A DNA stretch of 64,000 bases from contig NHNY01000015.1 of the NCBI GenBank assembly GCA_002786065.1, forward strand, positions 124,001 through 188,000, in the 5' to 3' direction. The notes under the pieces are model-generated. The model had not been told where the DNA came from. It saw nothing but the letters and a program-made list of their open reading frames with translations, and searched no databases. Each line of letters begins with the position of its first letter. The stretch's first letter is position 1. The DNA comes from Microcyclospora pomicola (lineage: Eukaryota; Ascomycota; Dothideomycetes; Capnodiales). Shown here in pieces: positions 41,157-54,127 of the stretch. Position numbers and translations under genes: made by a program.

Positions 41157-43585
41157 TCATTCGTAGTATCCAGCAACTGTATCGCCAGATGCAGGACTGG
41201 GGGGCAACGTGCCATCTGCCCACTGCACCGGCTCAGACCCGAGCACAAACTCAAGCGTCCCTCCCGACGCAAACACATCATGCCACGTCAACCACGCACG
41301 ATCCCACGACTTGCCATTGACTTTCAAGCTTTGAACATAGTATGCAGTGTCGGCGTTGCCGCCAGTCGAGGTGATGTTCAGAGTCTTGCCATCTCCAAGC
41401 TTGATGCTCATCTGATTGAACCACGGCGATCCAATCAGGAATGTGGTCTGGCCGGTGATGGGATACAGGCCGATCATGTTCCACAGGATCCAAGTCTGCA
41501 TGGCACCAGCATCGCTGTTCCCAGGGATACCGCCCGCCGATGCGCTGTAGTATGTCTTAGCAGCATGGCGAGAATATTTGACGGAAAGATCTTGGCGGCC
41601 GACGAAATTGAAGAGGTAGGGCGTCGTGAAAGCTGGTTCGTTGCCAGGATTGAAAATGGTATTGCCGTATGCAGCATTGCCGCCGCTATAAGCTCCGGAT
41701 TCGAAAAACTTCTCCAGACGTTTCACAAATGTACTTGCCCCTCCACTCAAGGCGATGAGATGGTAGATATCGTGGTGAGCATTGAACGAGTATGACCATG
41801 GGAGATCCTCATAATAGGGATCCGACCAATAGCAACCGCCGCACTGGAGCGGGTCATAGGGATATTCGAAGCTACCATTAGCATATCGTGGCACAACAAA
41901 CCCTGTGAAGTTCAATGAGCTCTGTTCAGCGTTCCAGTGGTTCCTCCAATTACGCGAACGGTTCAGATATATCCCAGCATCATCGCTCAGATTCAGACCA
42001 GAGGCGACTTGATAAAGCGAGAAGTCGTTCACGCTGTACTCGACCGCTCGGGAAACTGCGCGGGAGTACTCAGGTGTGATATAACCATATTTCTTCCAGT
42101 CCGCAAGAGCCCCACGACCCTCTTTAGTGGATGAGTCCAAAGCGACAGGATCGTGGTTGTTAGGTGGCACGACTTCAGCATCGGTCCTGATAGCCAGCCA
42201 TGCATCGTGCCAGTTCACGCCTTGCACTCCCTTAACGTATGCATCCGCAAGCACGTTGTCTGCATTTGAGCCACCCTGTGTCCTGCCCGTGTAATGCGAA
42301 GACCTTGCATCTGGTAACCAGCCTTCATGTCGCCAGATGTCAACAATCGACCGAATCTGCTCTGCATACGCCTTTGGCTGTAGCACTTGCATGAGTGAGG
42401 TTGAGCATCGAAATAGGTCCCAGAAGGTGAAGATGTCGTCGTAGCTGGGTTCAGAGGAGTTCCACAAGGGATTCTCGCCAGTCCGGTTGGACGGGATAAG
42501 CTACTCGATGTTAGTCTGCGCCCATGTAGAAAGCTCGGCGTGCGCTTACCATCATGCCATACATGTACGAATACAGCTGCGTCAAAACTGTAGTGTTCGT
42601 CTCGCTAGTCGTTACGCGACTAAAAACTTGCTCATTCCATCTATCTTGAGCCTTACTAACAAGGCTTGACAGATTGGTGCCCACTGGAATTTCTGCATTG
42701 ACATGTTGACACGCCTGTTCAGATGAAATGAAGGAAATGCCGACCCGAGAAGTTACTGTAGTCTGGTTGAAGGAATACACACCACCCTGTCGATACGTGC
42801 CGTTTGTAGTAGTCGTGTTGCCAAAGGAGTAGAGACTTGTACCATTGCCAGTGAAAGTCCTGCTTGTCACTGCTGGCTCCTCAAAGTAGCCACAAAAGAA
42901 GATCTGCCAATTTGGTGCCAAATTCCATCCATTATTATAGATACCGTAGCCGGAGTAGCTGTTGTTAGTCATGCTGAAGTGACCGCCCGCATATCCTTGA
43001 CCCCACCCAAGCCCACGAAACGATGGTAAGACGTGTGAGATGTCAACCACTACTGCTTTTTCCAGATCATTGCTGGGAAAGTTATATTGGTAAAGGCCGG
43101 CATGTTCGGTGCCAGCCACCTCAATCGTCACCCCACTGGTGAGTGAGGTTTTGTAGTATCCAAGAGAGGCAGTATCGTTGCTGCTACGATTTTGACCCAA
43201 GTCGACCAGCGGGTTGGAAACATTCCCTACCACCGGCATTTGCGAGACAACACCATACTTGGGCGCGCCGCCGGTACCACTCTCATGCATCAAGGAGAAA
43301 CCATAAATCTTTCCCGATGACAGATAGCCAGAGTATGCATCAGTCTTGCCGGATTCGACATCCGGACCGAGCTTAACCATGGAGAAAGGTGCAGGCACCA
43401 CGCCTGGAAACATGTTCCCTCCATTTTGAGTGCCGAGACTGGGACAGATTAGATGCGGAAATGAATCGTAGGGAGTACTCATACAAAGGATTCACGTATT
43501 TCGTGTAGTCCACGTTAGCATTGCCATACTGGACATTGGACAGCAGCACGCAGCAGAACGAAAGAAGAGATATCCGAATGTTCAT
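41157..43585 (-). CDS. Secreted GH92 alpha-mannosidase
   Basis: Glycoside hydrolase family 92 exo-alpha-mannosidase, 777 residues. Exons are 43585-43485, 43438-42550 and 42500-41157. A signal peptide (MNIRISLLSFCCVLLSNVQYG) leads into DYTKYVNPFLGTQNGGNMFPG, which is formed only after intron 1 (46 nt, GTATGA to CCCAG) is removed. N-terminal domain features include GYLSSGKIYGFSLMHESG. The join at intron 2 gives YGMMLIPSNRTGENPLW. The catalytic half carries SSEPSYDDIFTFWDLFR, GCYWSDPYYEDLPWSYSF and GNEPAFTTPYLFNF, then NSDAGAMQTWILWNMIGLYP, all typical of the family. Many N-glycosylation sites (N-x-S/T) fit secretion. The family is calcium-dependent and inverting, trimming mannose from glycans. 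It may release mannose from glycoproteins outside the cell. Identification is firm; linkage preference is not readable. Confidence 0.94.
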
Positions 43586-44315
43586 TTTGCGATGCGTACA
43601 TGGAACAAATATTGAAGACAGCCTTGAAACAGTAGGAAAAGTGGAATGCTTCACATCCCTACCTATATAGATCCTTCTGACGTCGCAGGTTTCGCCATGA
43701 TCTGACATAGACAATTTTGCCTGCAGCGATCGGCCAGCGATCCGCATGAACGGCGTGGGCGTGTCGACACGGGTGGAAAGTATTGGCTCCGAGTGAAGAA
43801 AAGGCAGATGCAGCGAGAAGATCGATGATTTTCGAGTGTATGGAGTGCAGTCTGACACACGTGATGCTGTCGATGAGCAGGCGTGTGTTCAGACGAGGCC
43901 AGACCTTCATCTTGCCGCAGCATTTTCTCGTACCTTACATGTGCATCCTGCATGTGTTCCGCGTGGTGTCGAGTGGGCGACTGAGGTCGCGCCTGGGGAA
44001 AGAAAGTGGTACGACAGCGGACGTTCCCCGCTCGCGTGGCCGACTCCAATCTCGATCTTTCTTACTGGGTCAATCAGTAGAATATTTATAGGGGTCCATG
44101 GAAATAATCGCGATAACCTGTCACGCCCCCAGTGTTGCACCCTCACACCTATCACTACTGCACTCTCCGCAATAACGCCAACAATCACCCACAGATCGTC
44201 CCTTCACCTCCTCCCTCCTTCAACACGCGTACGACACAGACACGAGTTCAAGCGAGCACCAACCAAACTTCCTCCTCTCCTCTGCTGCCCCGGCGGCCAG
44301 CACCACAACTTCACG
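43586..44315. promoter_or_regulatory. Divergent promoter, GH92 / erg9
   Basis: Shared by the mannosidase (minus) and squalene synthase (plus) genes. A TATATAG on the minus strand at 43663-43669 is about 80 nt before the GH92 ATG. On the plus strand TATTTATA at 44083-44090 is about 225 nt before the erg9 ATG. A TCACGCCCCCA stretch at about 44120 weakly resembles a sterol-regulatory element; I would not rely on it. Confidence 0.5.
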
Positions 44316-45846
44316 ATGGTCTCGGCCAAATCAGTCGCATATTACCTCACCCATCCTCAGGAGCTACGAGCAATCATACAATGGGGAGTCTGGCACAACC
44401 CTGTCCACGAACGTGATGAGAGCTCAGAGCCTCCTACCGTAAAAGAATGCTTCAAATACCTCGACCTTACCTCACGTTCTTTCGCTGCTGTGATCAAAGA
44501 GCTACATCCCGAATTGCTTGTCCCGGTTTGTGTGTTCTATCTTGTTCTACGAGGTCTGGACACAGTGGAAGATGACATGACGATCGACATCAACCTTAAG
44601 GAAGCCATGTTACGAGACTTCTCGAACACCATCGAGAACCCAAATTGGACATTTGATGGCAACGGGCCAGCGGAGAAAGACCGAGAGCTACTCGTCCACT
44701 TCGACTGTGTGGCGACCGAGTACACCAAGCTCAAGCCTGCGTATCGCGAGGTTGTCAAGGATATCACCAAGCGAATGGGCAATGGCATGGCAGATTACGC
44801 AAAGAATGCCGAACACAACGTGCACGGCGTCAAGACGATCAAGGACTACGAGCTCTACTGCCATTACGTCGCTGGACTTGTAGGAGAGGGTTTGACTCGG
44901 CTATTCGTCGAAGCCAAGCTTGCCAATCCTGTTCTGCTCGAGCGACCCGAGCTGGCTGAGTCAATGGGTCAGTTTCTCCAACAAACCAACATTATTCGTG
45001 ATATCCGAGAGGACCACGATGATGGACGATACTTCTGGCCGCAAGAGATCTGGAGCAAGCACGTGAATAAGTTCGAGGACCTTTTCCTAGCAGAGAACAA
45101 AGAGAAAGCACTCAACTGTAGTAGCGAAATGGTCCTCACTGCTCTGCATCGTGCGGAAGACTGCCTCTTCTACATGGCGGGTATCAAGGAACAGAGTGTG
45201 TTCAACTTCGTGGCGATCCCGCAGACCATGGCAATAGCCACTCTAGAGCTCTGTTTCCGAAACCCTGACCTGTTCAAGCGGAGAATCAAGATCACCAAAG
45301 GAGCAGCATGCCAGCTTATGATGGAATCGACGCAAAATCTGCAAGTCGTATGTGAAGTCTTCCGACGATTCGCCCGCAAGATCCATCGCAAAAACTCCCC
45401 TCGTGATCCATTGTTCCTGGACATCAGCATCGCGTGTGGCAAAATCGAAAAGTTCATCGAGACTATCTTCCCCACGCAAACAGCCCGAACGCTGCCCGTT
45501 GGGGCGGCTAACACAGTGCTAAGCCCCGAAGAAGAGAAGCAGCGGTTAGCAGCAGATGCAGAGGCAAGGACGGATACTATGTGGATCATGGCCGCAGTGT
45601 TCGGCAGTCTGATCGTGCTCTCGTTGCTCATGGTAGGACTTGATCCGACGAATGTGGTTGAAAGTGATTGCTAACATGCCTTCCCAGTTCGGCGCAGCAT
45701 ACCTTGCCGGTGCACGGTTCGACCTCGCATTCGAGGCAATCCGCCAAGGCAACTTCCTTCCACCACAAGACGCAGCCAACAGCGTTGCAAGCGCACGCAG
45801 CGAATTCAAAAGCTCCAGCAGTTCACTAGTCCATAGTGAGCTGTGA
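44316..45846 (+). CDS. erg9: Squalene synthase (farnesyl-diphosphate farnesyltransferase)
   Basis: Joins two farnesyl diphosphates to squalene using NADPH, the first committed step of sterol synthesis, at the ER membrane. Exons are 44316-45632 and 45688-45846, giving 491 residues. The start [17 protein letters not shown] is preferred; the frame stays open upstream to 43836, but that sequence is not protein-like. Both Asp-rich Mg2+-binding motifs are present: DTVED at about 82-86 and [14 protein letters not shown] from about 229, preceded by [24 protein letters not shown] and [14 protein letters not shown] are also conserved. A C-terminal membrane anchor ([18 protein letters not shown]) is followed across the intron by [15 protein letters not shown] and a Ser-rich tail. 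The intron (GTAGGA to TTCCCAG) interrupts the anchor. Identification is secure. Confidence 0.97.
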
Positions 45847-46788
45847 ATGCGGCCGTTTCTATCCTCTTTCTTCCATCGATTCGCGCTTCTTCCGGACATC
45901 TGGTATCGGTTTCCTGTCAGCAATTCTCTCGGCTCGAGCCCGGCGCGCGCGCGGTCACCAAATTTTTCCCCACACTACGACTTCGTACAGTAATATCACG
46001 ATTGTATAATCATACAAAACGAACAAACCACGGTCTACATCTCTTCCTCGTCTCACTACATTCGCATACCATCCCGTCTATCTACCCCTCAACAAAGCCC
46101 TCTTTCATTCTAGCCTCGGAGACAAATCCAAGGCTGAGCACTGCCCAAACAGACCCCAAATCCCCCAAGCGCTCCGCGCAAGCGACCGAAGAAAAAGCAC
46201 TCATGTCAAATTGCAACTCTGCCTCCATTTCTCTCAATGGCTTTCAGTTGTGCCGAAGATGTGCTGACATCGAAACACTCCTTTCCCATGCATTCATTAC
46301 CCCCGAAGCTTGAGCAATTCGTTGCACATTCGAGCTTATGGATCTGTGTGGGTGGCGGACAATTCTCTCTCTCTCTCTGCATCCTGCTCTTTGTGATTTA
46401 CTAAATCATGCTTTGCCGTCTCGATAGAACGGATCCGGCGGTGCGCGGGCACAGGTAAGTGATGCAACTACCTCTTGCTATAAAAGCGGGTATGTCGATA
46501 TTTCTGGACATCGGGAAGCTGGGCCTGGGCAGGGCTGCTGTTGATAGAAACCGATGCTGCTTTGCATGCTATCGAAACACTTATGAGATGGCACTCAAAA
46601 GTCAATTTGATCTCAGAAGTTGGAATGGGCAGGGCCTAAGATGACCACCACATTCCAAGCGTCTTTGAAATGAGCGCCGTTGCTTATGCTAGAGTCACGA
46701 GGAACATCTGAGGAGGCAAAGGCTTGAACACAGATGATTACACATTGGTTTTCTACATACATAGCTTCGTCATATCCTTCATGGCTCG
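45847..46788. other. Intergenic, convergent 3' flanks
   Basis: Between convergent erg9 and rad2. Frames seen here (for example 45843-46313) have no family features. A short CT dinucleotide run lies at 46363-46379. Confidence 0.5.
46363..46379. repeat. CT dinucleotide run
   Basis: About eight CT units in non-coding sequence between erg9 and rad2. Minor microsatellite. Confidence 0.7.
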
Positions 46789-46971
46789 TCACGGCGAAAG
46801 CGCCTGCTGCTGCTTCTGCTTTTTCCTGGTTGTGCCCGGCTTCCGTCGCCTTTTGGGCGCTTCGAACTCGCTTTCGTCTTCGTCTGATTTCGCTGATGCA
46901 GCAGCCCTGTTCCGCGTAGCAGTCTTGCGCTTGCGACCAGTAGACGGTGGGCCCTCCGATTCATCGACGGG

Positions 46972-47003
<32 letters not shown>

Positions 47004-50000
47004 CAGTAGTCACCGCCTCGGCTTGCTCAGCGACGTCGTCGCTGAGCGTGTCAACAGCACTAGTCTGCTTCTTACCCTTCGCCTTGGCCGCCATGCGTTC
47101 CAACGCGGTGCCCAGTCGCTTGCTCCCCTGCTCCCTCTTGCGGGGCGCAAAGGCATCCTTACCTGCAGCGCCAACACCGACTCCTCCACCGAAAAACGCT
47201 GTGATGTTGCTCTGAGTACCCTCGTCTATCCGGCGGTTCATGTCACGGATGACCGGGACGAGCACTTCGTCGGTCCGCTCCTGTGTCCAGCCGATGGTGG
47301 CCATGAGGAAGGAGCGCAGAGCGTCGAGGTCGGGCACGCCCCACTGGAACGGTTCGGGGTCCGTGTCGACGTCGGGCTGTTGATAGGCGAGGTCGACGCG
47401 CGCATCCGGGAATGCTGGAGGAAGCAAGAGCTTCAACGCCTTCTTGCGGAACTTCTTCCGGAATATGTTGTCCTGGTCCATCTCCTTGGTGATTTGTTGC
47501 ATCTGCACGCCGTCGAGCCAAGTCTTGAACTCTCCGAGGTCGCGGAACTCGCTCAGGATCTCGAGCGCGGTGACGTGGCCGACACCTGTGAGCCCTTCGG
47601 TGTAATCGGAACCGAGAAGATGGGCGACTTGAATGAGCTTGTCGCGTGTCAAGTCGAACTCTTTCTCCATGTCGGATGTGAGGTAGCACTCGACGAACTT
47701 GGCTTGATTAAACATGTTCTTGTACACGCGCGTACCGCCGAAGAGAAAGCAATCACTGTCGTCGGTGACAATGCCGTCGACAAGTCCGAGCTTGACCAGC
47801 TCGGCGCACTGGGCTTCGGCTTCCATAGGTGCCGTCACGTATGGTAGGCCAAAGAGGCGAAGCAGTTGTTGGCATTCAGTGACCATGACGTGGGTGACCT
47901 CGTCGGCGTCTCTTCGATCCTTCTTTTGTTGATTTCGAAGCTGTTTGAGCTCTTTCTCGTACTCCGCGATGTTCTGAGCGTGAGATTTGTTATTGAGACT
48001 GCTCGCGAAGCGTGCATGTTCTTCTGCTTCAAGAGTAAGAGCCTTCAGCATTTCTTCCTCTTCTGGGTCAGAAAAGTCATCGAATTCATCCTCGAGATCG
48101 TCGGGAATGAACTCCTCTTGACGGACAGACCCAGATGCTGGAACTGGGACGTCCTCAGCCTCTGCTTCTATGATTTGCGGCGCGGGCTCAATGGAATCTG
48201 ACATCCCAACGTCTTCAAATTCGAGTGATGGTGACTTTGACTGTCGATCTTGCAGGGTTGAACCTCCATTCCCACCTTCAGCTGCCTTGCCAGATGTTTC
48301 TAATGGCTCCGCAGATGCCTTGCGGATGGACCCACCCAGAGGCTTTGCAAGCTGTTCGTTGACCTTTCGCGTGTCTGCGATCTTCTCATTCTCACTGTCA
48401 CTCCAATCAATGGCTTCATCATCTGTTTCCGGAGCCATATCCACCGTACTGGGTGGCTGATTCACCGTCTCTGGAGAGTCGTGAGTTTGCTTTTCCATAT
48501 CTGGCAATATATGTGAGACCGGCAATTCGGCTGCTTCTGATTCATCATCACTCTCATCTTGTTGAAATGGCCCTCGTTTGCCACCTTGTCTTTGATCGGG
48601 CAAGGCAGATGTTGGTGGTTCAACACGTACAACCTCAGCCATGTCACCCATCCGAATGGCGTCATCTCTTGGTTTGTCCACCTCTGGTTCTTCATCCACG
48701 TCTATCACTTCAGCATCTTCACCCACCAGGTCTATCACAGTCTTAGGCTTGACAGCGTCATCTTCGGCATCAAGATCAATAATTTCTCCTCGATTTTGTC
48801 TCAGCGTGTCTTCTTCCCGCGATTGGAATTGAAACATTCGCCTTGACGCCTCATCCTTCTCTCTTTCCGCTCTTTCAAAGGCTCTCTGGCGGTCCATATC
48901 TTTTTCTAGATCGCCGCTAAACCAAGGAGGCATCGGCTCCGCCTTGTCTTTCTTTGCTTCGAGCTCCGTGTTTACGAAGCCTCCTGCAGCCTCTTCGCTT
49001 CGCTCTTGCATCTTCTTCTTTCCGAGAAGGCTGGAACCAAGATCTAGCTTCTCAAACGGAAGTGGACCTGAAAACCCAGCTTTCTTTGCTATATCAGTCG
49101 AAGTGTCCACTGGCTTTGCTTTAGAATTTGGAGCAGGAGCATTCGCGCGCGGCGGAGCGGCGACCTTTCGCTTCCCGCGTCTGCTTTCTGCCAGCGCAGC
49201 CTGTAGGTCCATAGCATCGTCGTCACTCGACACAGAGTCCGGTCGTGGCACCGGCACACCGAAGCTCGTAGTCTCGTGACTATCAGGCGCAGTCTTGTGG
49301 GCTCGCTTGTTGAGCTCGTCCGCAATAGCTCTAAAGCTGCCTTTGGGTATAGGTCTTGCTTCCTCCACGGCAGACTGCTGGAAGACATCAAGCATGTTGT
49401 TTTCGTGCTCGTCCGCTTGTTCAGGCCCATCAGCTCCATCGACTTGGTCCTCCTTGTTCAGCGACATCGCTATCGCACGGCGGAGTTCTTCGTCCTCTTC
49501 TTCCATGCCATTTTCTTCTCCGAAAAGGCTACCAGCATCCTCCCAGTCCCACTCCCCTTCCTCTTCTCCATCTGCTTCTTCGGGTTCAGATGCCGAAGCA
49601 TCATTCACAAATAGTGATGTAGGATCTTGCTTCTTAGCTTTGCGTCTGGGTCTTTTAGTTGCGCCATATCGACGCGACTTGTATAATGCTTGCCTTTGAC
49701 GACTCAAGTCATCTTTCGCGACCCCGATGTTCTGTCGCTTTGGTAGTCGGTTCAAACCTTCTATTGGAACATCTTCAAACCCTTCGTCCTCGTCGGATTC
49801 GTCTTCCTCCTTCATCATTACCACAGGCTTGTCCAAGTCGATGGGCTTGTCTGCAACATGACCTTCGTTGGTTACGACTCCAAGAGCCCATCCACCTTCT
49901 ACACCATCATTCTTCACCAGCACATATTCTCGCCCTTTCTCTCCGGCCACCCTACCCATTCCATTGATCCCAAAATCGGCCTCTCCATTAGGATCATTAA

Positions 50001-50862
50001 TATTCATCAGTCGTTGAGTAAGCTCGTTTCGTTCGGTGACTCTCTCGATCTGGAACTTCGAAAACGCCATTCGGTCTGGAAACATGCTATCCAATTGCTC
50101 CTTCGAATGACCCATTCGAAGTCTACTTCGTAAACGTGCCGCATTCAATATATTGTATCGATCGGAAGCAGGAAGCGACGTGAAGAACGCCGAGTCATAG
50201 TCGATCTTGGAAAAGTCGTATACATTGATATCTTCGCCTGTATCGAATTGGCGGGCGTAGGACTGCAGCTCCTCCAACGACATGACACGCGGGTCATTGG
50301 GCCCGCCCATCTCCGACATGGACATATCGAGCTCCGGCAAATGATACTGATCTGTCTTCTTGAACTTGCGACCCTGCTGGCGCTCCTGCGCTGTCATGTG
50401 GATCTCGTCGACATACACGAGATTCTCTGGCACTTCCTCCTCCACCGGTTGTCGTCGACCACTCTGTCTATCTCGTTCTTCCTCTTTGCGTCGCTGGTCG
50501 TCCTCCTCTGCACGCCGCTGCATCTGCACTGCCAGCAAGCGCCCCGCCGTCCGCACCGCATCTTCCCTCCTGCCCTCGCGCCGTCTCTTCCTCCCCATAA
50601 CCGTCTGTCGCTTGAGCACCGGCGCGCCGCCATCGAATACAAACACCGGCTTGATGCCGAAGAAGAGCAACTTACAGATGCGGCGGAAGAAGCCCACGAC
50701 ATGGCTGTTGCGCAGCGCATTGCCTTCTTTGTCCCGCACGGCTTTAAGGAACTGGTAGATCCAGATGCTCGCGTCCACGGCGAGCCGTTTCCGGTTCAAG
50801 ATCTCGATCTTGATCGGTCGCGCGCAGGGCTTCACGATCTCCCATAGACCCGTGACACCCAT
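46789..50862 (-). CDS. rad2: Rad2/XPG structure-specific endonuclease
   Basis: Nucleotide-excision-repair 3'-incision nuclease, 1357 residues in one exon. The N region (1-105) starts MGVTGLWEIVKPCARPI and has the catalytic Asp30 (LAVDASIWIYQ) and Asp77 (FVFDGG). A spacer of about 800 acidic, mostly disordered residues, typical of Rad2/XPG, follows; parts such as DPRVMSLEELQSYARQFD are conserved and contact TFIIH in relatives. The I region (about 1000-1130) carries the MEAEAQCAEL glutamates, VTDDSDCFLFGG aspartates, and a helix-hairpin-helix with LLGSDYTEGLTGVG. A PIP box near residue 1216 (QSNITAFF) should bind PCNA. The C-terminus is basic and holds a polyalanine run (about 1290-1300). All seven acidic active-site positions I could check are intact. 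It is nuclear and works with Rad14 and TFIIH. Confidence 0.96.
46974..47015. repeat. GCA/GTA triplet run encoding Ala and Thr in rad2
   Basis: A short run of GCA triplets followed by GTA triplets on the plus strand; in rad2 (minus) it encodes TTATTTAAAAAAA, near the C-terminus. Likely variable between strains. Confidence 0.7.
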
Positions 50863-51510
50863 GTCGCCGCGTTCCGCCAGCCATCGGTGGATGGATGGTG
50901 TGACTGGAGCTGTAGATGCTTGATGATGTAAGGGCGGGCGAGGCGAAACGCGCAGTCACGTGGCAGGAGCTTATGTCATTCTTACAATCATGACCGCACG
51001 TGAACCTCGACTATCTTCCAGAAAGTCAATCCAGTGTCGTATCTATGATGGACGAACAGACTCGGCCGCTGTTCTGATCGTCCTGATGACAAGATCGAAT
51101 TCATGTTGAGGTAGAAAGCTCATCCTTTCCATCATCACCAAGTGGTAGAAGGTACGCTACACATACGAGAAAGCCCGTGTCCCGGTCACTCCAGAATTTT
51201 ACTACCCAGTTACAAAACAATCACGTTACCAGAGATCACGATCACGATTATATGTCGTAGTAATGCATTAATACATGTACAGAATCAGCGCTGTCCAGTG
51301 AAGTTCGACTGAACCTTCATATGTAACATTACGCCCCCCAGCATGCAAAAAAGTAACTGTCAATAGAATGTAGTGATACAAGAAGATGCGCCATGAAGGG
51401 TATCCTTGCAATGTGATCTAGCGCGCTAAGTATGCAGTTCTAGTCACGGCTCGAAAAGGTGTGAGTTCGAGGTCTCATATTGCATGAGCAGCTCAGTCGA
51501 GGACGACTAA
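50863..51510. other. Intergenic, upstream of rad2
   Basis: Promoter side of rad2 and 3' flank of cet1 (both minus). No gene recognised. A segment at about 51455-51480 with a GAGTTCGAGGTCTCA string resembles a tRNA B box, but no matching A box or cloverleaf was found. Confidence 0.45.
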
Positions 51511-54127
51511 TCAATTTGCGCCTCGCATCAGGAAGGTGGCGTTGTCGACGAAGCCAGACACAATGTCCATGACGGCATTGCGTTGACCCGCATCGCGAAG
51601 CTTGACGTGATGGCGGAGGAGTCCACCGTCGACCTCGAGCTCCAGCTCATATTTAGGCTGATCCATGCCGGGCGTGTCGACCCTTGTGAGATCGACGGAA
51701 TAGGCCAGATGCTTGTAGGACAATCGGTCCTTCTTACGATCTGGAGGCGCGGGACGAGCTTCATTTGGCGCGATCGTAATATCGTCTTGGTGCAGGTCGG
51801 GACGATTGAGGTTCACTTCCAGATTCACGGATATGCGGCAGTCGTAGTCGAAGTTCGGATTGAAGATGTGCAGGGATGAGAGCGAGATCTTGACAATGCG
51901 GGCGGTAATTTGCCCTGTCTTCGAATCCGTTGTGACTCGCAGCCGAGGCTCACGACCGACACCTCGTCGTTGGAAAGCTTGAGGGAGAGCCTGTAGACCT
52001 GCCTGCGAGAGAGCACGGAACGAGTCAACCTCTCTTGGGTGAGAATGGCGCATTGGCACTCGACCAGGGGCGTGTGACTCTTGTGTGCGTGCGTTCAAAT
52101 ATTCATTCATCTTCTGGTGTTTCGCCTGAAATGTAGGAAATGTAGTTAGCTGGCTGACATTGAGGACTTTTATTCCCTCGCGAAGATCAACTTACTTGGT
52201 CCATCCTACTTTCGAAGCGAGTCTGCTGTTCGCCCCATGCCGGGTCAAGCACACATGCATTCCTGACAGGTAGCTGTATTCGCTGATCTGAAGCCTTGGC
52301 AATGATATGTCCAAACTTAGCTTCGATTTCGATAGCGCCTTCGGCTGGATCATTGCCGACATCATCAAGTAAGGCCAGTTGACTTTGCAAGAACTCTAGG
52401 ACCTGACCATGCAGCTCGATATAGGGCTGATTCCACTTGAAAGACTTCTCCCAGGGACCATTCATAGCCAAACGTGCTTCTATAAGATCCATGTCGAGAG
52501 GTGGATCCTGTTGCCACGGCGGAACGTTGACTTTGAGTGGAAGCTGACCGCGCTGTGCATGAGTCGAGATAGGAGCCGGCGGCTTTTCTTCATCACTTCC
52601 TCCATTGGCGTGGATTGGCTGAGATCGGGTCTGCATTTGTGCTTGACCTTTGCTGAGAGGATTTGCAGGAACCATACGAGCCCATATGGGCGGAGTGATG
52701 TATTTCCTTTTAGTCTTCTTCGAGACAGGTCCTTCGCGTTTGGTTCCAGAGTCATGATCGATATCATCCAGCGGTCTCTTGCTCGGCGTCGCAGAAGGTG
52801 GCGGACGCATGGCAGGCTGAGCGGGTGTGGCTCGTGTCGTGTCCGAGCCATAAAGCCCACTGGAAATACTAGCTGGAGGCACCTCGGATGTTGGAGTCAG
52901 GAGATGATTCATACCCATCTTTTGAGCGTGGTGATGCTGAACCATGGGAGTGCTGCCGGGGTTGTTCAAAGACATCGGGCCAGGAGTCGAGCTGGCTGTC
53001 GAGTGCGCATGCAGTAATGGTGGTGGTGCTGATACTGCGCATGAAAGCTGTTGGGCAGCCACATCTGCTCGAGACACAGGTGACACAATTTGTTGCTCTG
53101 GGTTCATGTGAGCCCGCGCGTGATGCGAGCCTTCTGAAGCCGTCACGGCGCTGAATGGCCTAGAGCTTTGACTGGTCTGCGTTTCTTGCTGGCTTGCGTG
53201 GCGAGAAAGTGACGGATGAGGCGGAACTCTGGTCTTTGGACTGACAGATACACTACGCTCACGGTCCAATTGAGTAAGGTAGTCGCTCGTTCGTCGTGAA
53301 ACCTGCGGAGACTGCCGATTCACGGCGATCGGCGCATCGACGAGATTGCCGATGCTCGGATGATGCTGTGCAGGTGAAGCGGTATTCATACTGCTTGATG
53401 CGCCCGAGAGTGTTCTTGAGTGAAAGGGGCTGTGGATATCGTGGTGACTGCTATGATTTGATGTTCGGTGATAGTGAACCGAAGGTGGTCCCAATGGAGT
53501 GCTTGGTTGAGATTGGTGGTGCGGTGGCTGGGCTGGCGGAAGCGCATGCCCCGGGATGTATGACAAGGGACTTTGACGTACTGAATGTGGCGTCTGGCTA
53601 TGTACTGAAGATGGCGTTGGTGAGTGAGATGAACTGTGCTGCAGTGTAGGGGGCAGACTCGAAGCATAGTTCGATGGCGAAGGATGTGGATGAGCATAAG
53701 ACCCATGGCTCAATGGTCTGGGTCCTGGAGTCGTGGCCGAGTACGGGTCTTGAGGCCTTTGTTGTGCAGATGCAAATGATGCTGGACTTTGACTGAGCGG
53801 CTGTTGTGTGGCATGTGACTGATACTGTTGCTGCTGCTGCGACTGTGGGAAATATGATTGCTGCGAGCCGCTGCCGCCACGTGCGGGCGTTTGCAACGGA
53901 GTAAGCCCTTGCTGCAGCAGAGTAGCGGGATGGCCGGCAGGGTGATTGGGTCCATGAGAATGTGTCGCCTCGAGATCCTTTTGGCCATATGCAAGATGTC
54001 CGTTGTATGCAGGCACAGGCGTGGAGAATCCGTTGCGAGATGACGGAGTGGAGGCGACATGTGAAGACACCGTTTGTTTGGACGGAGCAGCTGCTGGGCC
54101 ACTATTGAGCATAGAAGACAGATCCAT
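51511..54127 (-). CDS. cet1: mRNA 5'-triphosphatase (capping enzyme beta subunit)
   Basis: Removes the gamma phosphate from nascent mRNA 5' ends, the first capping step. Exons are 54127-52196 and 52125-51511, giving 848 residues. The intron (GTAAGT to TTTCAG, 70 nt) joins ESRMDQ to AKHQKMNEYLNAR. The first 480 residues are low complexity, rich in Ser, Pro, Gln and His. The catalytic tunnel region (about 500-848) contains the first metal-binding strand EIEAKFG near 595 and the last YELELEVD near 802, the two Glu motifs that define the metal-dependent Cet1 family. The arginine and lysine motif strands between (LRVTTDSKTGQI, KDRLSYKHLAYSVDLTRVD) are as expected. The protein is much longer than yeast Cet1 (549 residues) because of the N-terminal extension. 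It partners the guanylyltransferase Ceg1 in the nucleus. Confidence 0.92.

Noticed and set aside
44110-44135. Sterol-regulatory-like TCACGCCCCCA near erg9
   Set aside because: Matches the consensus only partly; one copy.
43836-44315. In-frame N-terminal extension of erg9
   Set aside because: The frame happens to be open, but family members start at [11 protein letters not shown] and the extension is not protein-like.
45843-46313. 156-codon frame after erg9
   Set aside because: Starts in the erg9 stop region, looks like UTR translation.
51455-51480. tRNA B-box-like string
   Set aside because: No A box or foldable cloverleaf around it.
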